The notes under the pieces were generated by a model. That model had not been told where the DNA came from, searched no databases, and worked only from the letters and a program-made list of their open reading frames with translations. DNA of 64,000 nt from Isoetes taiwanensis (Eukaryota; Streptophyta; Lycopodiopsida; Isoetales; Isoetaceae). The position numbers were made by a program, and so were the translations under genes. The stretch lies in the NCBI GenBank assembly GCA_021234155.1, contig JAJEKV010000005.1:14115449-14179448 (forward strand), in the 5' to 3' direction. Positions 26,234-38,060 of this stretch are shown piece by piece; position 1 is the first letter of the stretch, and the number at the start of each line of letters is the position of its first letter.

Positions 26234-26506
26234 TCCACCTATTGTATGTGGCTTTCATGTAATTCTTTTGTAAATTTGCACGAACTCTTTATATTGTTCA
26301 TTGCTCAAATTCTTCAACTTGTACAAGAAAACATATGCTTAAGTTTTCAGTTTTAAACGAACATTTGGGGAAAATACCGTAGAGCGTGATTTATTTGGAA
26401 CTTTGTCACCTCAAAGTTTCTTTAGATCATCATGGGACACAATCTCTTGTTTGAGGAGATATTTCATCGTGTAACCAATGGCATTCAATTCTGACTCTAT
26501 TAGGGT

Positions 26507-27891
26507 TCAATCGGCAAGAAGCGGCAAAAAAACAGAAGAAGAGGTGATTATTCTCCTAATTCCAAATGAGGGACAATAACGTGGCATAAAATTCAAAGTA
26601 ACTGACGCCATTAACTCGCAGATTCCTCGCAATCTCCGCTTTAATATACACCACCCAATTCTACCACAAAGAAGGTACAAAAAATGTGGCCCAAAATGCG
26701 ATTTTTGATACACCACACCATGCTTTTTACCCATCTAATCTTGAAATAGATTGTCATGAACCCTCGCATTCTAGCTATTGGACTATTATATGTGTCATGG
26801 AGAATGAGCTTCATGTTTCCGCACACATAATTTATTTCTTATAATAAAGGAGGTTACCTTCCTTCTTATAATGATGAAAGGCTTTATGCTTTTGTCTGTT
26901 TCTAGCATCTTTGGACAAACTTTGCCGTGACTTCCAAAAAATTCAGATCTCACAAGCGTAAACCGCCAATTTTCTTTCCAAACTCGTAGATGGATTACAA
27001 TGCGCAAGCATCATCAAAGAATGTCTAGAAAAGGCATCGGCAAAGAACACTAGGCTTGCTCTCGACTTATAGACAACCTCAAAGTCATCTTCCTCCAAGA
27101 ATTCCATCCGTCGCCGTTGTCGAAGCTTAAAATGGGGTTGCGTGAAAATATATTGGAGGCGCTGATGATCGGTGTCTAACTGGAACCTCCTCCCAAGGAG
27201 ATAATGCCTCCAAATTCGCAAAGCCCACACAACCGCAAGCAACTCTTGCTCATGTGTTGGGAAGCGCTGCTCTGCATCATTCATCTTCTTAGAGTTATAA
27301 GTGATAACCTGGCCCTTTTGCATTAGCACATTTCCAGTAGCTATCTTACTTGCATCGGTGGCAACCCATTTATTCTTCTGAGGATCTGGCAACGTAAGAA
27401 TTGGAGCAGTGGTTAGTGCCTCCTTCAATTGTTGGAACCTTGTCTGTACTTTGTCTTTCCAATGTGTTATTCAATCTCTTACTTTTTTCGGCTTTGTGAA
27501 GTCGGTGAGGGAGCAAAATCCTTAATAAACTTTTTATAATCCCCGCCAAACCTAGAAAACTCCTGATCTCCGAAACATTTGTAGGAGCGGGCCATTTCTT
27601 AAGCACCTCAATCTTAGCTGGATCTATAGAAATGCCATCATCAGAGAAAATGTGCTCTAAATACTCCACCTTAGTGGTCCCAAACTTGCATTTGGAGAAT
27701 TTAGCAAAAAGTTGACGGCGTTGCAGCTTCTGTAGGGCCAGCTGGAGATTGCGTTCATGGTCCTCCAAGGTTTTACGATAAATAAGTATGTTATCAGAGA
27801 AAATGATGACAAACTCATCCAGATATTGACGAAAAACATCATTCATTAGCCTCATAAATGTGGCAGGGGCATTGATTAGCCCAAAGTGCAT
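26507..27891 (-). mobile_element. Ty3/gypsy fossil fragment (RT, RNase H, integrase head)
   Basis: The minus strand reads RT (27891-27500; FGLINAPATF, SKCKFG, FLGLAG), then RNase H (27428-27000; TDASKIATGNVL, EQELLAVVWALRIWRHYL, DTDHQRLQYI), then the integrase zinc region (about 26830-26640; LHDTYNSPIARM). The order is that of a Ty3/gypsy pol. It is truncated at both ends, has no LTRs and is broken in a few places. Confidence 0.85.
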
Positions 27892-27894
27892 GGG

Positions 27895-28090
27895 GGACGA
27901 CGAGAAATGAGGTAGCCAGGGTTAGTAGGGATAATGAGAGAGCAATGGAGGATTGCAATTTACAATGGGGAATTGCAATTTGGAATGGGGGATAAGATTA
28001 GTAACGGTAATGAGGGCCTAATGGGGGAATTGCAATTTAGAATGGGGGATGAGGAGAAATGGGGATTCACATGAAAAGGGAATGAAGGAA
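27895..28090. repeat. Short purine-rich tandem repeat
   Basis: Three diverged copies of a unit like GGGGAATTGCAATTTAGAATG lie directly at the truncated edge of the gypsy fragment. Confidence 0.55.
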
Positions 28091-28669
28091 AGGGAGGATG
28101 AGGATTATATTTAAGTTAATATTTCATTCTTGCTTTAGAAAGTGGATGTTGCTTTAGCCAATTTGAGAACACCACTAATATAACTAATAACATTTAAACC
28201 TTTGCAAGAATCTTATTGATACTTATTATACTAGTCAAAAGATTACATGTTGGTCCGTAAGTGGTTGAATTAGCTCATACCCTAGAATCTTTGTATCATC
28301 GTGATGGCAATGGGATGAACTTTTGAACTAGAGAGTTAATAAACCCGGTCTTTCCAAAGGCTATATCTAAGGAAAGGATCCATGCCTCTCAGAAATGGAT
28401 CTTTGTTACCTCGATAGAAGTAGTTTGCCTTGTAGTAACTCTTTAGCTCTCCAAATGATTCATGAACAAAGATTGTTGATATATTACCCTTTGGGCTCTA
28501 TATGGTTTTCCTCACTTAACTCTTGTGATGACACATAGTCTCCTTCTTTATAGATTGTTCCACGTAAAAGAACCTTCTTAAACTTGTAACTTTGCCTCTT
28601 CATAAGTGTTTGATCATGTAAACCATTCAGCTCCATCACACCCACCAAGTCTATAATCACCCTTTTTGC
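28091..28669. other. No gene seen
   Basis: AT-rich sequence without a supported frame or clear repeat. Confidence 0.35.
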
Positions 28670-29862
28670 TCACTCCTCGGCTGATCCTATAACTATGCCC
28701 TTCTTGGTAATGGCCTCCTTGCAGCCACAATGATTTGGAAGGTATTCGAACTTATCCATAATGCTTTTAGCTACTTCTACTGATGGCACTCGAATGATTC
28801 CTTTCCTATAGTCTCGAATGCCAACTGGTAGCCAAATGTACTTATGTACCTCTTTCAAAGTGTACTCAGCAGGATTGCCTTCTTCGGCTTCAATGAAAGT
28901 TGTGGTGAAAAGGTAACGCGCATGATACCTCATATAGGTAAGTTCAACTTCCAAGTTGTTGGTCTTCACTTGCTTATGGATCTTCACATCTCGCTCTTGA
29001 GGGAAACACCAGGTGCCATCATGAGGTCCATGCCTCAAAATATCATCAATGACTTCACCAACTCCCATAGAGTGAGAATAAAAATTTAAGAATGTTATGC
29101 TACTAAGAATAAAATTTTTGATGAACTCACCAAGATTATGTTGCTTTGGAGATGCATTACATCCAAATTGCTGCTCGGATTTTACCCACCAAGATGCAAG
29201 CACCTTTCTCATCCTATTGAGATCATGCTCTGAGCATCCATGAACTCGACTCCATCCGAAGAAGAAATGGACAAACTTTACAAGTAAAATTCCAATTTGC
29301 TTCACTTCGACTGCAAAGTATATATGAGTAAAAATAAAAATAAAAATCTAGACATATAAATGAGATTAATTACCTGGGATAACATGATCTGGAAATCTCC
29401 TTAGCACTTCTGCTAAACACCACTGAGCAAACTTCTGATAATCCTCACCTTTGAATCCTTTATAGTATTTGCTGGGTTGAGCAGGCCAGTGCCCTTTACG
29501 AAGCTCACTTGGGACAACATAATAAATTTCTTGCACAATTTGATCTAAATTCAAAAGAAGTTGATTGTCTGCTTCGAGGAGAGCCATAAGTTTCTTGATG
29601 AAGAACTTCACTGCTCCTATCAGTAATACATGAAATAAGTCAAAGACGAGATCTTCATGTGGGTGAAACCCATAGAGCCTTTGAAGCTTTCATAAAAAGC
29701 TTTCTCTTTTGAGACCAAAGTTCTCTAGAACATCAACATTTGTTGATCTTTGCCATTGTTGAAGAACGTCCAAGTATTCTGCTAGGGTCTTTTTCGATGT
29801 AGGATCTATGACTTGTTCCATAGCATACACACGCCTGACTCCTCCGAACTCTTGTCTACCTG
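28670..29862 (-). pseudogene. CACTA/EnSpm-like transposase C-terminal remnant
   Basis: On the minus strand, text from about 29862 reads QEFGGVRRVYAMEQVIDPT, then LYGFHPHEDLVFDLFHVLL, then PSKYYKGFKGEDYQKFAQW (29611-29366). After a gap it reads GPHDGTWCFPQERDVKIHKQ and NNLEVELTYMRYHARYLF (29305-28670). The layout 'D..H.L..G..K', 'K.ED..KF', 'W.F..ER....K....N..E..LMR' is that of the region before and inside the DUF4218-type domain of CACTA transposases. One in-frame TGA interrupts the first piece, and a short intron-like gap separates the last two. No CACTA terminal repeats were seen. Confidence 0.45.
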
Positions 29863-30640
29863 AAAGTGAGTTGGAAAGCTTATATTAAGATGCATAAGAT
29901 AAGACAACCATGGTCCACATGATAAAATTGGGCTTAAGGTTTGAAGTGTCTGCCACGCAATAATGCATTTTTATACTTGTTATGCTCAAAATGGCAAACA
30001 TGAAACATTATATGGTCAAGATTAGCCATCTTTATAAAAGGAATAGAATAGAATAGAATGTGAATCCAACATTTTTGCAGACATTATGTTTAACAACAGG
30101 CTGGTATCGTGGTTACAACAATAGAAATATAACTTTGGTTTACAAACTTGACAAAAAAGTTTGAATGTTACTTGCTGATCACAAATTTTTGAAGTTTGAC
30201 TAATACGAGGCATGAAGTCAAATTTTTGGTGCTTTGTATTATAGGGTACGGAGAGGTCTTTTCATGGCACAATTACTGCTTCTAAAAACAATACAAGGTA
30301 TTTTCCTTACAAGTTTTCCTTGCTTTACCGTGTTGGGTGGTTTTTGAAAAATTGTATAAACAGAATCTTATTATGTTTCTATAACATGTATTTTGCTAAG
30401 GTAATAGAATCCTTGATCATAGATTGTGAGTTTTTATTGTGAAGCATATTTGGATATCAAGGAGCTTTTTACATAATATTGATAAAGGACCACGTTTATA
30501 TTCCCCTTAAGGCATGCATTATTCTATTTTTTCAAGGCCCTTTTTGTTAAAAAAAAAAATTTCGCTATGCAATAATCATTATCAAGCAATAATAGGATAA
30601 TATTGTTATAACTTTAGGGTTTACTTCGTTTACCCTAAAA
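29863..30640. other. No gene seen
   Basis: AT-rich. A short GAATA repeat lies near 30040. Nothing else is recognised. Confidence 0.35.
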
Positions 30641-30644
30641 GACA

Positions 30645-32460
30645 GCTACAGAATGGGCGTCGGATTGATCACGGCGCTCTTGATGAAATGGGCATGGCTG
30701 AGATTTACCTAAACGTCCATTTCACCAAGAATAGCTTCGCTAGGTTGGAAAATAGAGGTAAAAGATCTTTTGAACACTACCTTTTCTTGAAATTTCTGGA
30801 TATTTTCACACCAGCAGGCTATAAAGGGCCCTATTTAGATGGATCTGGCTCATACCCTTCTGAATGGCATATTGCATGTAGCCGATCTGCCATTACTGCT
30901 ATTTTTTAGTCTATATGCTAAGACAGAAGGCGCAACCAACAAAGGTCTTACCAGACCCAAGCTCCTGGAATTGATTAAGTGTGCAGGCCTTGATCTCACC
31001 ACGCTCTGCAAAATGGAAGGGGAAGTAGTGGCTCAACCTTCTAAACAGTTTTTAGAAAGGATTGTGGACAGATACCATTTGGCTGGACCAGCAATATTAC
31101 CTGCCTGCAAGAAGAATCCAGGTCCTACCATGTCCATGGATGTCAAAAAATTCTTCACAATTACTGGAGAAGGATCAAGCAAGGAGGCACCAGGTCCGGA
31201 CATCACTAGCCTTGCTGAGGTTGATGTCCCTGAAACTGATGAAACAAATGCTGCCAGTGAGGAAAATGTGGACGAAATTTTTGCCATACAGCCAAACCAG
31301 GTTTATTGAATTCTCATTGAAGCTGGCCCTATGCATGTCTTTCTGATTCTTTTAATTAGTCTGATATTTATCTTTAAGAATTTTTTGTTGGTGAAGGGCG
31401 AAGAGCCGAGTAAAATAACCGCTACCTTGTCGGGCCGCTTTGTATCTTTACCCAGGCTATGGCTAATTGATGCATGGTTTGCTGCAGGTAACCTATTTTA
31501 CTCCTCCAATATCTTAAGATGTTCATACCAGGGCTTGTGCCTTTGACGCTATGTAACAATGTTGCTAAAGGAGTGAAGGCTTCTACCAAACAGCAGTTGA
31601 TGTTGTTACCCCGACTAATTCGATAATTAATGAGGAGGACGATTCTCGATAATAATTCCATCCAAATTCAATCGGGTCCTATACTAATTTAGAATGTCAG
31701 AGTTGTTTATGCTAGTGGGGACTAATTTTATAAGCTATATATTTAGTCGGTTATCTAGGCGAAATTTGATGATAGATTTAATTGCTTAAGTGGCCCCGCA
31801 TACAATTGCTTTCTCAAATTACTGTGATGACATGCTTTTTGTTGCTGCTTGGCTTTTTGGATATGGCTTAGTTGTAGGCATCTTATAACATTGGTCTATG
31901 CATATGCTTCAAGCGTAAACATTTATTTACAACAGAAATTAATAAGGAGCAAGATTATGGCGTAATAAGGAGCAAGATTATGGCGGAAGTCGCAAAGAAG
32001 AACAGGCTTCAACACAACCCCCAGACTTTAGGTATTTTTTCTCTGTCATTTCATGTATTATATGCAAGTTACTAATCAGGATTTATAAATCCAGAGCAAG
32101 AAGAGGACATTGTATCTTCTCAAGAAAGACATGCAGTCCTTGTTAACACGTTGGACTTAAGGTAACATGCATACATTATATTGATATTTTAACATGTATT
32201 GACATTTTCATTTTTCAATGTCAAAGAAAAAGAAGTCGCTTTGTATGTTTCTAATGAAGATCTCAACCCGCCAATGAGATGTACACTCAAATTCCAAAAT
32301 TTGTGGCGTAACAAAACAAAGTTTAGACAAAGGACTTTTAAAGGTATTCGAAACCTCTTTCAATTAGAAAAGCTAGATCTAGTAGTAAAGCACTTACTAG
32401 AGCAAAATTCGAGTTGGTCGCCAAAAAAATGCTCACCAAGTGGGGTTTTGTGTATCTGAT
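30645..32460 (+). pseudogene. Unrecognised spliced coding remnant
   Basis: I do not recognise this gene. Coding-like pieces on the plus strand are 30660-30905 (IYLNVHFTKNSFARLENRGK), 30920-31300 (PKLLELIKCAGLDLTTLCKM, then an acidic tail), about 31950-32030, about 32095-32160 and 32210-32455 (RCTLKFQNLWRNKTKFRQR). Several are bordered by plausible GT and AG sites (for example donors after 32029 and 32160). The frame differs between the first two pieces. The tail of the second piece is Glu/Asp-rich. It may be another transposon-carried gene or a lost host gene. Confidence 0.3.
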
Positions 32461-32739
32461 TTGTTTTTCGATGTCACCATAGTTGGCGTGCTATAAGGAA
32501 TGACTAATGTAATCGATCTTTGATCTCTTAATAGACCGATTTATCGACTTGTTCTTTCTATGTTCATGGTCTTGGTATCAAGAAATTGCATATAATTTTC
32601 AGTTTCTCTTTTTTTTTTTTTTTTTGTATGGAACATAATTTGTTTTATAGAATCCACATCCAATTCGGCCCCATCTCAGATTCAAATCTAAATCTTCATA
32701 TGCTTTATTATCTGATCTAAGTAAACTACAAAATAAAAC

Positions 32740-33240
32740 TACAAAATGAAAAAGGGGGATTGTTGAGAAAAGGGTTAACTAAGTACGGGATATTAAATAC
32801 AAGGTCACAAAAGGGGGATGGTTGAGAAGAGGGGATGAACGGAATAAGGGGATATTAGATACAAAAATCACTTAAGGGGGATTTTGAGAAGAGGGTATTA
32901 ACAAAGATGGGATATTAAATTACAAGGTCACAAAAGGAGGATGGTTGAGAAGAGGGGTATGAACGGAATAAGGGGTATGAACGGAATAAGGGTATATTAA
33001 ACTACAAAATCACAAAGGGGGATTGTTTCTAGAAAGGGGTATGAACATTATTTGTGAGAAAAGGGGTATGACCATTGCATATGGCAATGGGGGATATAAA
33101 AAAAATTCAAATAAGGGGATATTAATCTACAAAATCACAACGGGGGGATTGTGGCCAAATACCCCGTTTCTGAAAATCATGTCCATTCCACGAAAAGGGG
33201 GATTTTAAGGGGTTTTTTATGGGGGATTTTAAGGAGGATA
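32740..33240. repeat. G-rich degenerate tandem repeat
   Basis: Diverged units of about 45-60 bases contain ACAAAATCACAAAGGGGGAT and GAGAAAAGGGGTATGAAC. There are many runs of three to five G on the plus strand and little else, so the stretch has no coding content. Confidence 0.65.
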
Positions 33241-33289
33241 TGGGCATCATTTTTTATGTGTAGATTTCTAGACTGGTTTTCATTCTTGT

Positions 33290-33390
33290 TCGTAGTTCGT
33301 AGGTGTGCGGCTACACGCTATCAACCAATGTAGAAACTCTGTAAAGATGAATGAGAAGCATGAGTTTTTGTCACATTTCAGCAAGCCCAT
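33290..33390 (+). repeat. Partial copy of a dispersed 0.65-kb repeat
   Basis: TGTGCGGCTACACGCTATC through AGATGAATGAGAAGC matches the outer edge of the repeat at 38951-39680 in the same orientation. It also matches the edge at 33955 in reverse. Confidence 0.55.
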
Positions 33391-33930
33391 CACTAGAATG
33401 AAATTCTTTCAATTTAATTTACCTCTTCTTTGAACCTTACGTTCATGCACGAACCAATTTTGTTATTATTTTCCATGTTGGGATTTGATACCATGCTAGA
33501 ATTATATTGATACTATGATTGCATCCCAATCCTTGCTTATACATCAGAGGATCTATGAACATTGGCATGACATTATCACAGATCAGTATGACATGACATT
33601 TCTCCAACATACTCAATGCATGGGAGATGGTATGTTCTTGTCTTCCATATGGATTAAACCTGTATTCAATCAAGTTATTGACAAATTCTTTTGGATGATG
33701 GTCCAACAGGTAGCCCCACATCGAAACGACATTAATGAATATTGATGGACGTACATATGTTGCATTGGTTTATCTTTATACATCTCAGTAGTAATATTTG
33801 ATAGTTGACCGACCACTACCATTGATCACAATAAAGAAGAGGTTTTATTATATATAGGAAAAAGAGTGTTGTCCATGCATTTGATATTGTAATGAAGATT
33901 CTCACGCGTGTATATTGCATTATATGGATA
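33391..33930. other. No gene seen
   Basis: No supported frame. It is flanked by copies of the dispersed repeat. Confidence 0.35.
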
Positions 33931-33939
33931 GGCTTCTCA

Positions 33940-34580
33940 TTCATCTCAGCAGATTTTCTACAATGGTGGACAGTGGGTAGCCGCACACATGTGAACTACC
34001 CACGAAAAATAAAGGGAAAATCCAATTATATCATTTGGACCCCAAAACAAATACAATGCTAATAGATGAGTGGTTGATGTACCGCCAAAAGCTTATCAAC
34101 GGATTAAAAACCTCACCCTTTCGGGTTTTCGAGGAAAAACCCTAGTGATAAGCCTTCTAAGCAAGGGGCTTAGACAAACGTAAGGCATAGAATCGCCCCA
34201 AAACCCCCGCATGGAGAAGTCGAAAATGGATGCCGCCGCCAACCCGCACCTGCACATCACCAACACAACAAACGAGAAACATACCAGAGAATAGCATCAC
34301 CCAGCGGGTGGAAAAACATGATAGACAGAACTTGTACAAAATATAATAAACAAAGAAGGGGGGGAGGGTGGGTTCAAAGAGAATAAGGTATCACTGAGAG
34401 AAGAGGAAGCTACCGATGAGACGTGGATGCGTAAACGCTACCAAATAGCGAACTCCCAACCAAAAACGGGCATGTGCCGCCCGCATGCATGCATGACATG
34501 CATGCTCGCCCCATTCTAGAATGGCGATCCGATGTCTCGGATCGATGCGATTCTAGAATGGGACTCGCAAGAAACCAACA
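33940..34580 (-). repeat. Dispersed repeat, inverted relative to 38951-39680
   Basis: It holds, in reverse order, the landmarks of the copy at 38951-39680: the GGGTAGCC/CTACCCAC outer edge, GGACCCCAAA, TTTCGAGGAAAAACCCTAG, and the CATGCATGCATG / GATCCGATGTCTCGGATCGA palindromic block. The palindrome-rich part is repeated once more at 34725-34895. Confidence 0.7.
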
Positions 34581-34724
34581 AACCGCCCAACTACCAGAGA
34601 ACTTCCTTACAAACTAGGATCGAGGACGAAGGTCACAGGACGAGGCCAAAGGCCTGGAAAGGATAGCAAGAAAGATACGCCAATTGGCTAAACCAGCAGA
34701 AGAAGCCCCCCCCCGCCTCGAAAC

Positions 34725-34895
34725 AATTCAAAGAGAATAAGGTATCACTGAGAGAAGAGGAGCCGGCGAATGCGTAAACGCTACCAAATAGCTTAACTCC
34801 CAACCAAAAATGCATGCGCCGCCCAAGATGCATGCATGACATGCATGCTCGCCCCATTCTAGAATGGCGATCCGATGTCTCTGGATCGATGCGAT
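34725..34895 (-). repeat. Second copy of the palindromic block of the dispersed repeat
   Basis: Near-identical to 34370-34555, from TTCAAAGAGAATAAGGTATC to GATCGATGCGATT, at a spacing of roughly 350-370 bases. This looks like a local tandem duplication. Confidence 0.75.
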
Positions 34896-35085
34896 TATAT
34901 GCATTTGTGAGATTTTCGCATATGGTATGTTAATTCTTCGCATATAACACACCGTAACTTTCTAAACAATATATAGCTCAACTTAATGGCATGTATATTG
35001 GGTACTTGTAGTACATGGATCGCCAAGACGCGGGATCACCTATGCCTACATCGGTGAGGTAAACTCTAAGTTCATGTATGGCGGC

Positions 35086-35159
35086 ATGGAAAGTGGGGAG
35101 AGGGGGTCCCGCGACCGGCCGGAGCCGAGCGGTCCCCGAATCGCCGACCCACTTTCCAT
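35086..35159. repeat. GC-rich inverted repeat upstream of the P450 gene
   Basis: ATGGAAAGTGGG (35086-35097) and its exact complement CCCACTTTCCAT (35148-35159) enclose a 50-base GC-rich loop. A further CACTTTCCAT copy lies near 35228. The function is unknown. It could be a regulatory hairpin or an element end. Confidence 0.5.
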
Positions 35160-35272
35160 CCACCACAAAATGGCAAATCGCGAGCCTACCCTCAAAGGTG
35201 GACCTCGCTGAGCGGAATCATGCGCCACTTTCCATTCGAGAGGCGTAGAACCAAAGAAGCCAGCCCATTTTG

Positions 35273-35284
35273 TGAGGGATAAAA
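35273..35284 (+). promoter_or_regulatory. Possible TATA-like element of the P450 gene
   Basis: GGGATAAAAGGA lies about 130 bases before the chosen ATG, a plausible spacing for a short 5' leader. This is sequence appearance only. No start site can be confirmed. Confidence 0.3.
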
Positions 35285-35407
35285 GGAGCATATTTTTGAA
35301 GGCAAGACGAACTAAAACATGTTGGAGCATATGGCAAATTGTTCTTTGTTTTCTTTTCCTTCTTTTGCTTCTTCTTTTCTGGCCATGTTCATGAGCATGC
35401 AATCGAC

Positions 35408-36892
35408 ATGTCTAGTTGGTTTGCAGCGACGTCGTGTCTGGATGCAGTGTTCATGGTGATAGCCTTTTTGGCATATCATTTTCTGCACTATAGGTCTGTG
35501 CGAGGTCCAAAAGTGTGGCCAGTAGTAGGCATGATGCCCCAACTCTGTAGCAATATAAAAAATGTCTATGATTGGGTTACATTAGAGTTGCAAAAATCAG
35601 GTGGCACCTTCACCTTCATTATCCCAGCCATGCCAAGTATTTCAGTTGTGTTTACATCCAATCCGTCCAATCTAGAGTATATTCTCAAATCCAACGTCCA
35701 CAATTTCCCTAAAGGAGTTGGATTTACGCGAGCTTTTCATGATCTGCTTGGGAATGGCATATTCAATTCCGACGGCCAGCTATGGAGATCTCAACGCCAA
35801 ACTGCTAGCTTTGATATGCACTCTAAATGGTTTAGGGAATTGTCTTTTAATTCTGTCCAAAAGCTTGTCTGCTCTAAGCTTGTCCCTCTTCTCCGATCCG
35901 CCGCTGCAGCACAAACGAAAATTGATTTTCAGGATGTGATGCTTAGGTTTACATTTGACAATATCTGCTTGCTTGGTTTGGGCGTAGATGTGGGTTGCCT
36001 TTCTTCTGACATGCCAGACGTTCCTTTTGCAAAAGCCTTTGATGTTGCAACAGAGAATACCTTCATGAGATTTTTGATGCCCGAGTTTCTGTGGCGAATG
36101 AACCGCCTGTTGGGAAGAAAAAAGGAAAGGGCACTCAGAAATGCATTGAAAATTGTCGACAAATTCGCCGAAGACATCATCAATGAAAGGAAAAGGACGA
36201 GCAAATCAAGCAACCTTCTATCCTGTCTCATGCAATCCGGAGCCCAATATTCTGACAAATTCCTGCGTGATTTTGCAGTTAATTTTATTCTGGCAGGAAG
36301 GGACACGAGCTCTGTGGCACTAACATGGTTCGTATGGTTGCTAGCCCAAAATCCAGCAGTCGAAGAAGCGGTGTATAACGAAATACTAGATTCAACACAG
36401 GGGTGCAACAGCGGCGATGAATTTTCCATAGATCAGCTTAAGCAGATGAATTACCTCCATGCTGCTCTGTGCGAATCCATGCGTCTGTACCCCCCAGTTC
36501 CAATTGATAACAAAGATGTTCTAGAAGATGATACTCTTCCTGATGGCACCAGATTGAAAAAAGGTAGCAGGCTTTTCTATTCAATATATTCTATGGCACG
36601 AATGGAGAGCATATGGGGTTCGGATTGCTTGGAATTTAAGCCTGAGAGATGGCTCAGAAATGGAGCATTTGTGCCAGAGTCTCCTTTCAAATTCCCTGTT
36701 TTTAATGCCGGCCCTCGGCTTTGCCTCGGAAAGGAGCTGGCTTTTGTGCAGATGAAATATGTGGCTGCAGCTGTTGTGAAGAATTTCGTGATTAGGTTGG
36801 TTCCTGGCCATGCTGTGAAAAAAAAACTCTCTCTAACGCTGTTCATGAAGAACGGACTCCTTGTAACAGTCTACCCTAGAGAACCCACCTGA
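35408..36892 (+). CDS. Cytochrome P450, CYP86-clan fatty-acid hydroxylase type
   Basis: An intronless 494-residue protein, near the lower end of the CYP86 family range (about 500-560). The ATG at 35408 is chosen because it begins MSSWFAATSCLDAVFMVIAF, an N-terminal membrane anchor, followed by the proline-rich hinge RGPKVWPVVG. Motifs seen are the I-helix AGRDTS (296-301), ExxR as ESMR (356-359), PERW (412-415), and the haem loop FNAGPRLCLG (432-441) with Cys439. GIFNSDGQLW and LEFKPERW are strongly CYP86/CYP96-like. Such enzymes sit on the ER facing the cytosol and, with a P450 reductase, oxidise fatty acids at the omega end for cutin or suberin. The substrate here is inferred from family only. 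No stop or frame change interrupts it, so it is probably functional. It stands alone among repeats, with decayed copies of its 3' end downstream. Confidence 0.93.
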   Translation: MSSWFAATSCLDAVFMVIAFLAYHFLHYRSVRGPKVWPVVGMMPQLCSNIKNVYDWVTLELQKSGGTFTFIIPAMPSISVVFTSNPSNLEYILKSNVHNFPKGVGFTRAFHDLLGNGIFNSDGQLWRSQRQTASFDMHSKWFRELSFNSVQKLVCSKLVPLLRSAAAAQTKIDFQDVMLRFTFDNICLLGLGVDVGCLSSDMPDVPFAKAFDVATENTFMRFLMPEFLWRMNRLLGRKKERALRNALKIVDKFAEDIINERKRTSKSSNLLSCLMQSGAQYSDKFLRDFAVNFILAGRDTSSVALTWFVWLLAQNPAVEEAVYNEILDSTQGCNSGDEFSIDQLKQMNYLHAALCESMRLYPPVPIDNKDVLEDDTLPDGTRLKKGSRLFYSIYSMARMESIWGSDCLEFKPERWLRNGAFVPESPFKFPVFNAGPRLCLGKELAFVQMKYVAAAVVKNFVIRLVPGHAVKKKLSLTLFMKNGLLVTVYPREPT

Positions 36893-37559
36893 AAGTGACA
36901 TTGTAGCAAATTTTTTAGCACGTTATGTCTTATGCCTTTATGTATAGCAAATTTATAGCACGCTATGCCTTATTTGGGTTCATGTTCCCCCATACTTGTC
37001 TACATGTATTGACCTATTTAGTGCAAATTTCTACATCTGTTGACCTATTTACTAAGAATTTCTAGGGGAGCCCACAACTCTTAACGTCCCCCCATAGGAC
37101 TCTTATGTCATCATATTAAACCACCTGATCAGATCTTTGAAATCAGAACACAACATTTGCTATTGTTTCATTATCTCAAGGCTGGAAAGACAACTGCAAA
37201 TAAAAGTTCATCTTTATCCAATTTCAGACAAATGCAAATAAAAGTACATCTTTCACGAAACCAACTATTTTTAGTCTTGTGAAACAATATGCAATTGCAA
37301 TGCCAAGAATATGTAGGAGAGGTTCTGATTATCGACTACAATAAAGAAGTATATTGGAGTTTCTATTTTATTATGTTCACACAATAGGAGAGGTTCAGAT
37401 TATTGACTACAATAAGAAAGTGATTGGAGTTTTTCAACAGAAAAATGGGTAGAATCTCTAGGGGAGGTTCAGAGTATTGACTACAATAGAGAAGTGATTG
37501 GAGTTTTTCAACGGGCAAGCATGCATGTTAATGTCCACAGATATGTACGTGAAATAATG

Positions 37560-37710
37560 TAATTAAGTCGAATTGAATTAAATTGAATTGAATGGGTTTT
37601 TAGCATCCACGAAGGCCAATAGGCCCAAAGAGAATAGAATAGAATAGACACATTAGATATACTATTGTCCAAAAAAAAAAAAAACCTCGCCCCAAAGTCG
37701 ATGGGGGAAA
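37560..37710 (-). mobile_element. SINE/LINE 3'-tail copy
   Basis: On the minus strand it carries GGCCTATTGGCCTTCGTGGA followed by TAAAAACCC and an (ATTCA)-rich tail. The same tail ends the SINE at 60741-61070 and recurs near 44400-44500, 44915-44965 and 45485-45600. These are probably 5'-truncated copies, inherited with the triplicated unit. Confidence 0.55.
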
Positions 37711-37860
37711 CCTTAGCAATAAACATGCTGATAAAACTGTCAATGGTACATGTCAATGGAGTGTCAAATGACACACAACTGAGTGCGCATATCCATCACC
37801 TCCTAGAGATATGTTCCTAGCATTCACATTGAATTTGTGTGCAACATTACTTTCTGTAAT

Positions 37861-38060
37861 TGACATTCATGATACTGATAGTGATAGTGGCTGGTCATAG
37901 AGATTTCTCATTTATACAAATGAAATGGAGCTATCACTTTGTGATTAGATTAGTTCTTGGCCATGTTGCAAAAGAAAAGAGTGATAGTAAAACCGGATTG
38001 AAGGAAGTCGTCAATCTGGTAGTTCTATACTACATTATGTGTGCTCATTGCATTGACCAT
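37861..38060 (+). pseudogene. P450 3'-end fragment, copy A
   Basis: The frame reads FSFIQMKWSY and HFVIRLVLGHVAKEK. These match LAFVQMKYVA and NFVIRLVPGHAVKKK of the P450 at 35408-36892, just after its haem loop. The haem Cys and everything before it are absent. A relic of a second P450 copy, clearly non-functional. Confidence 0.65.

Noticed and set aside
34978-35402. 118-codon minus-strand frame upstream of the P450
   Set aside because: Very basic, driven by the complement of T-rich and GC-rich leader sequence. No family likeness.
35339-35407. Upstream extension of the P450 frame
   Set aside because: The longer frame begins with TTG, not ATG, and adds a low-complexity Phe-rich stretch. The ATG at 35408 gives a normal membrane anchor and family-like length.
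35929-36429. Minus-strand open frame across the P450 gene
   Set aside because: A shadow of the plus-strand coding sequence with no recognisable motif.
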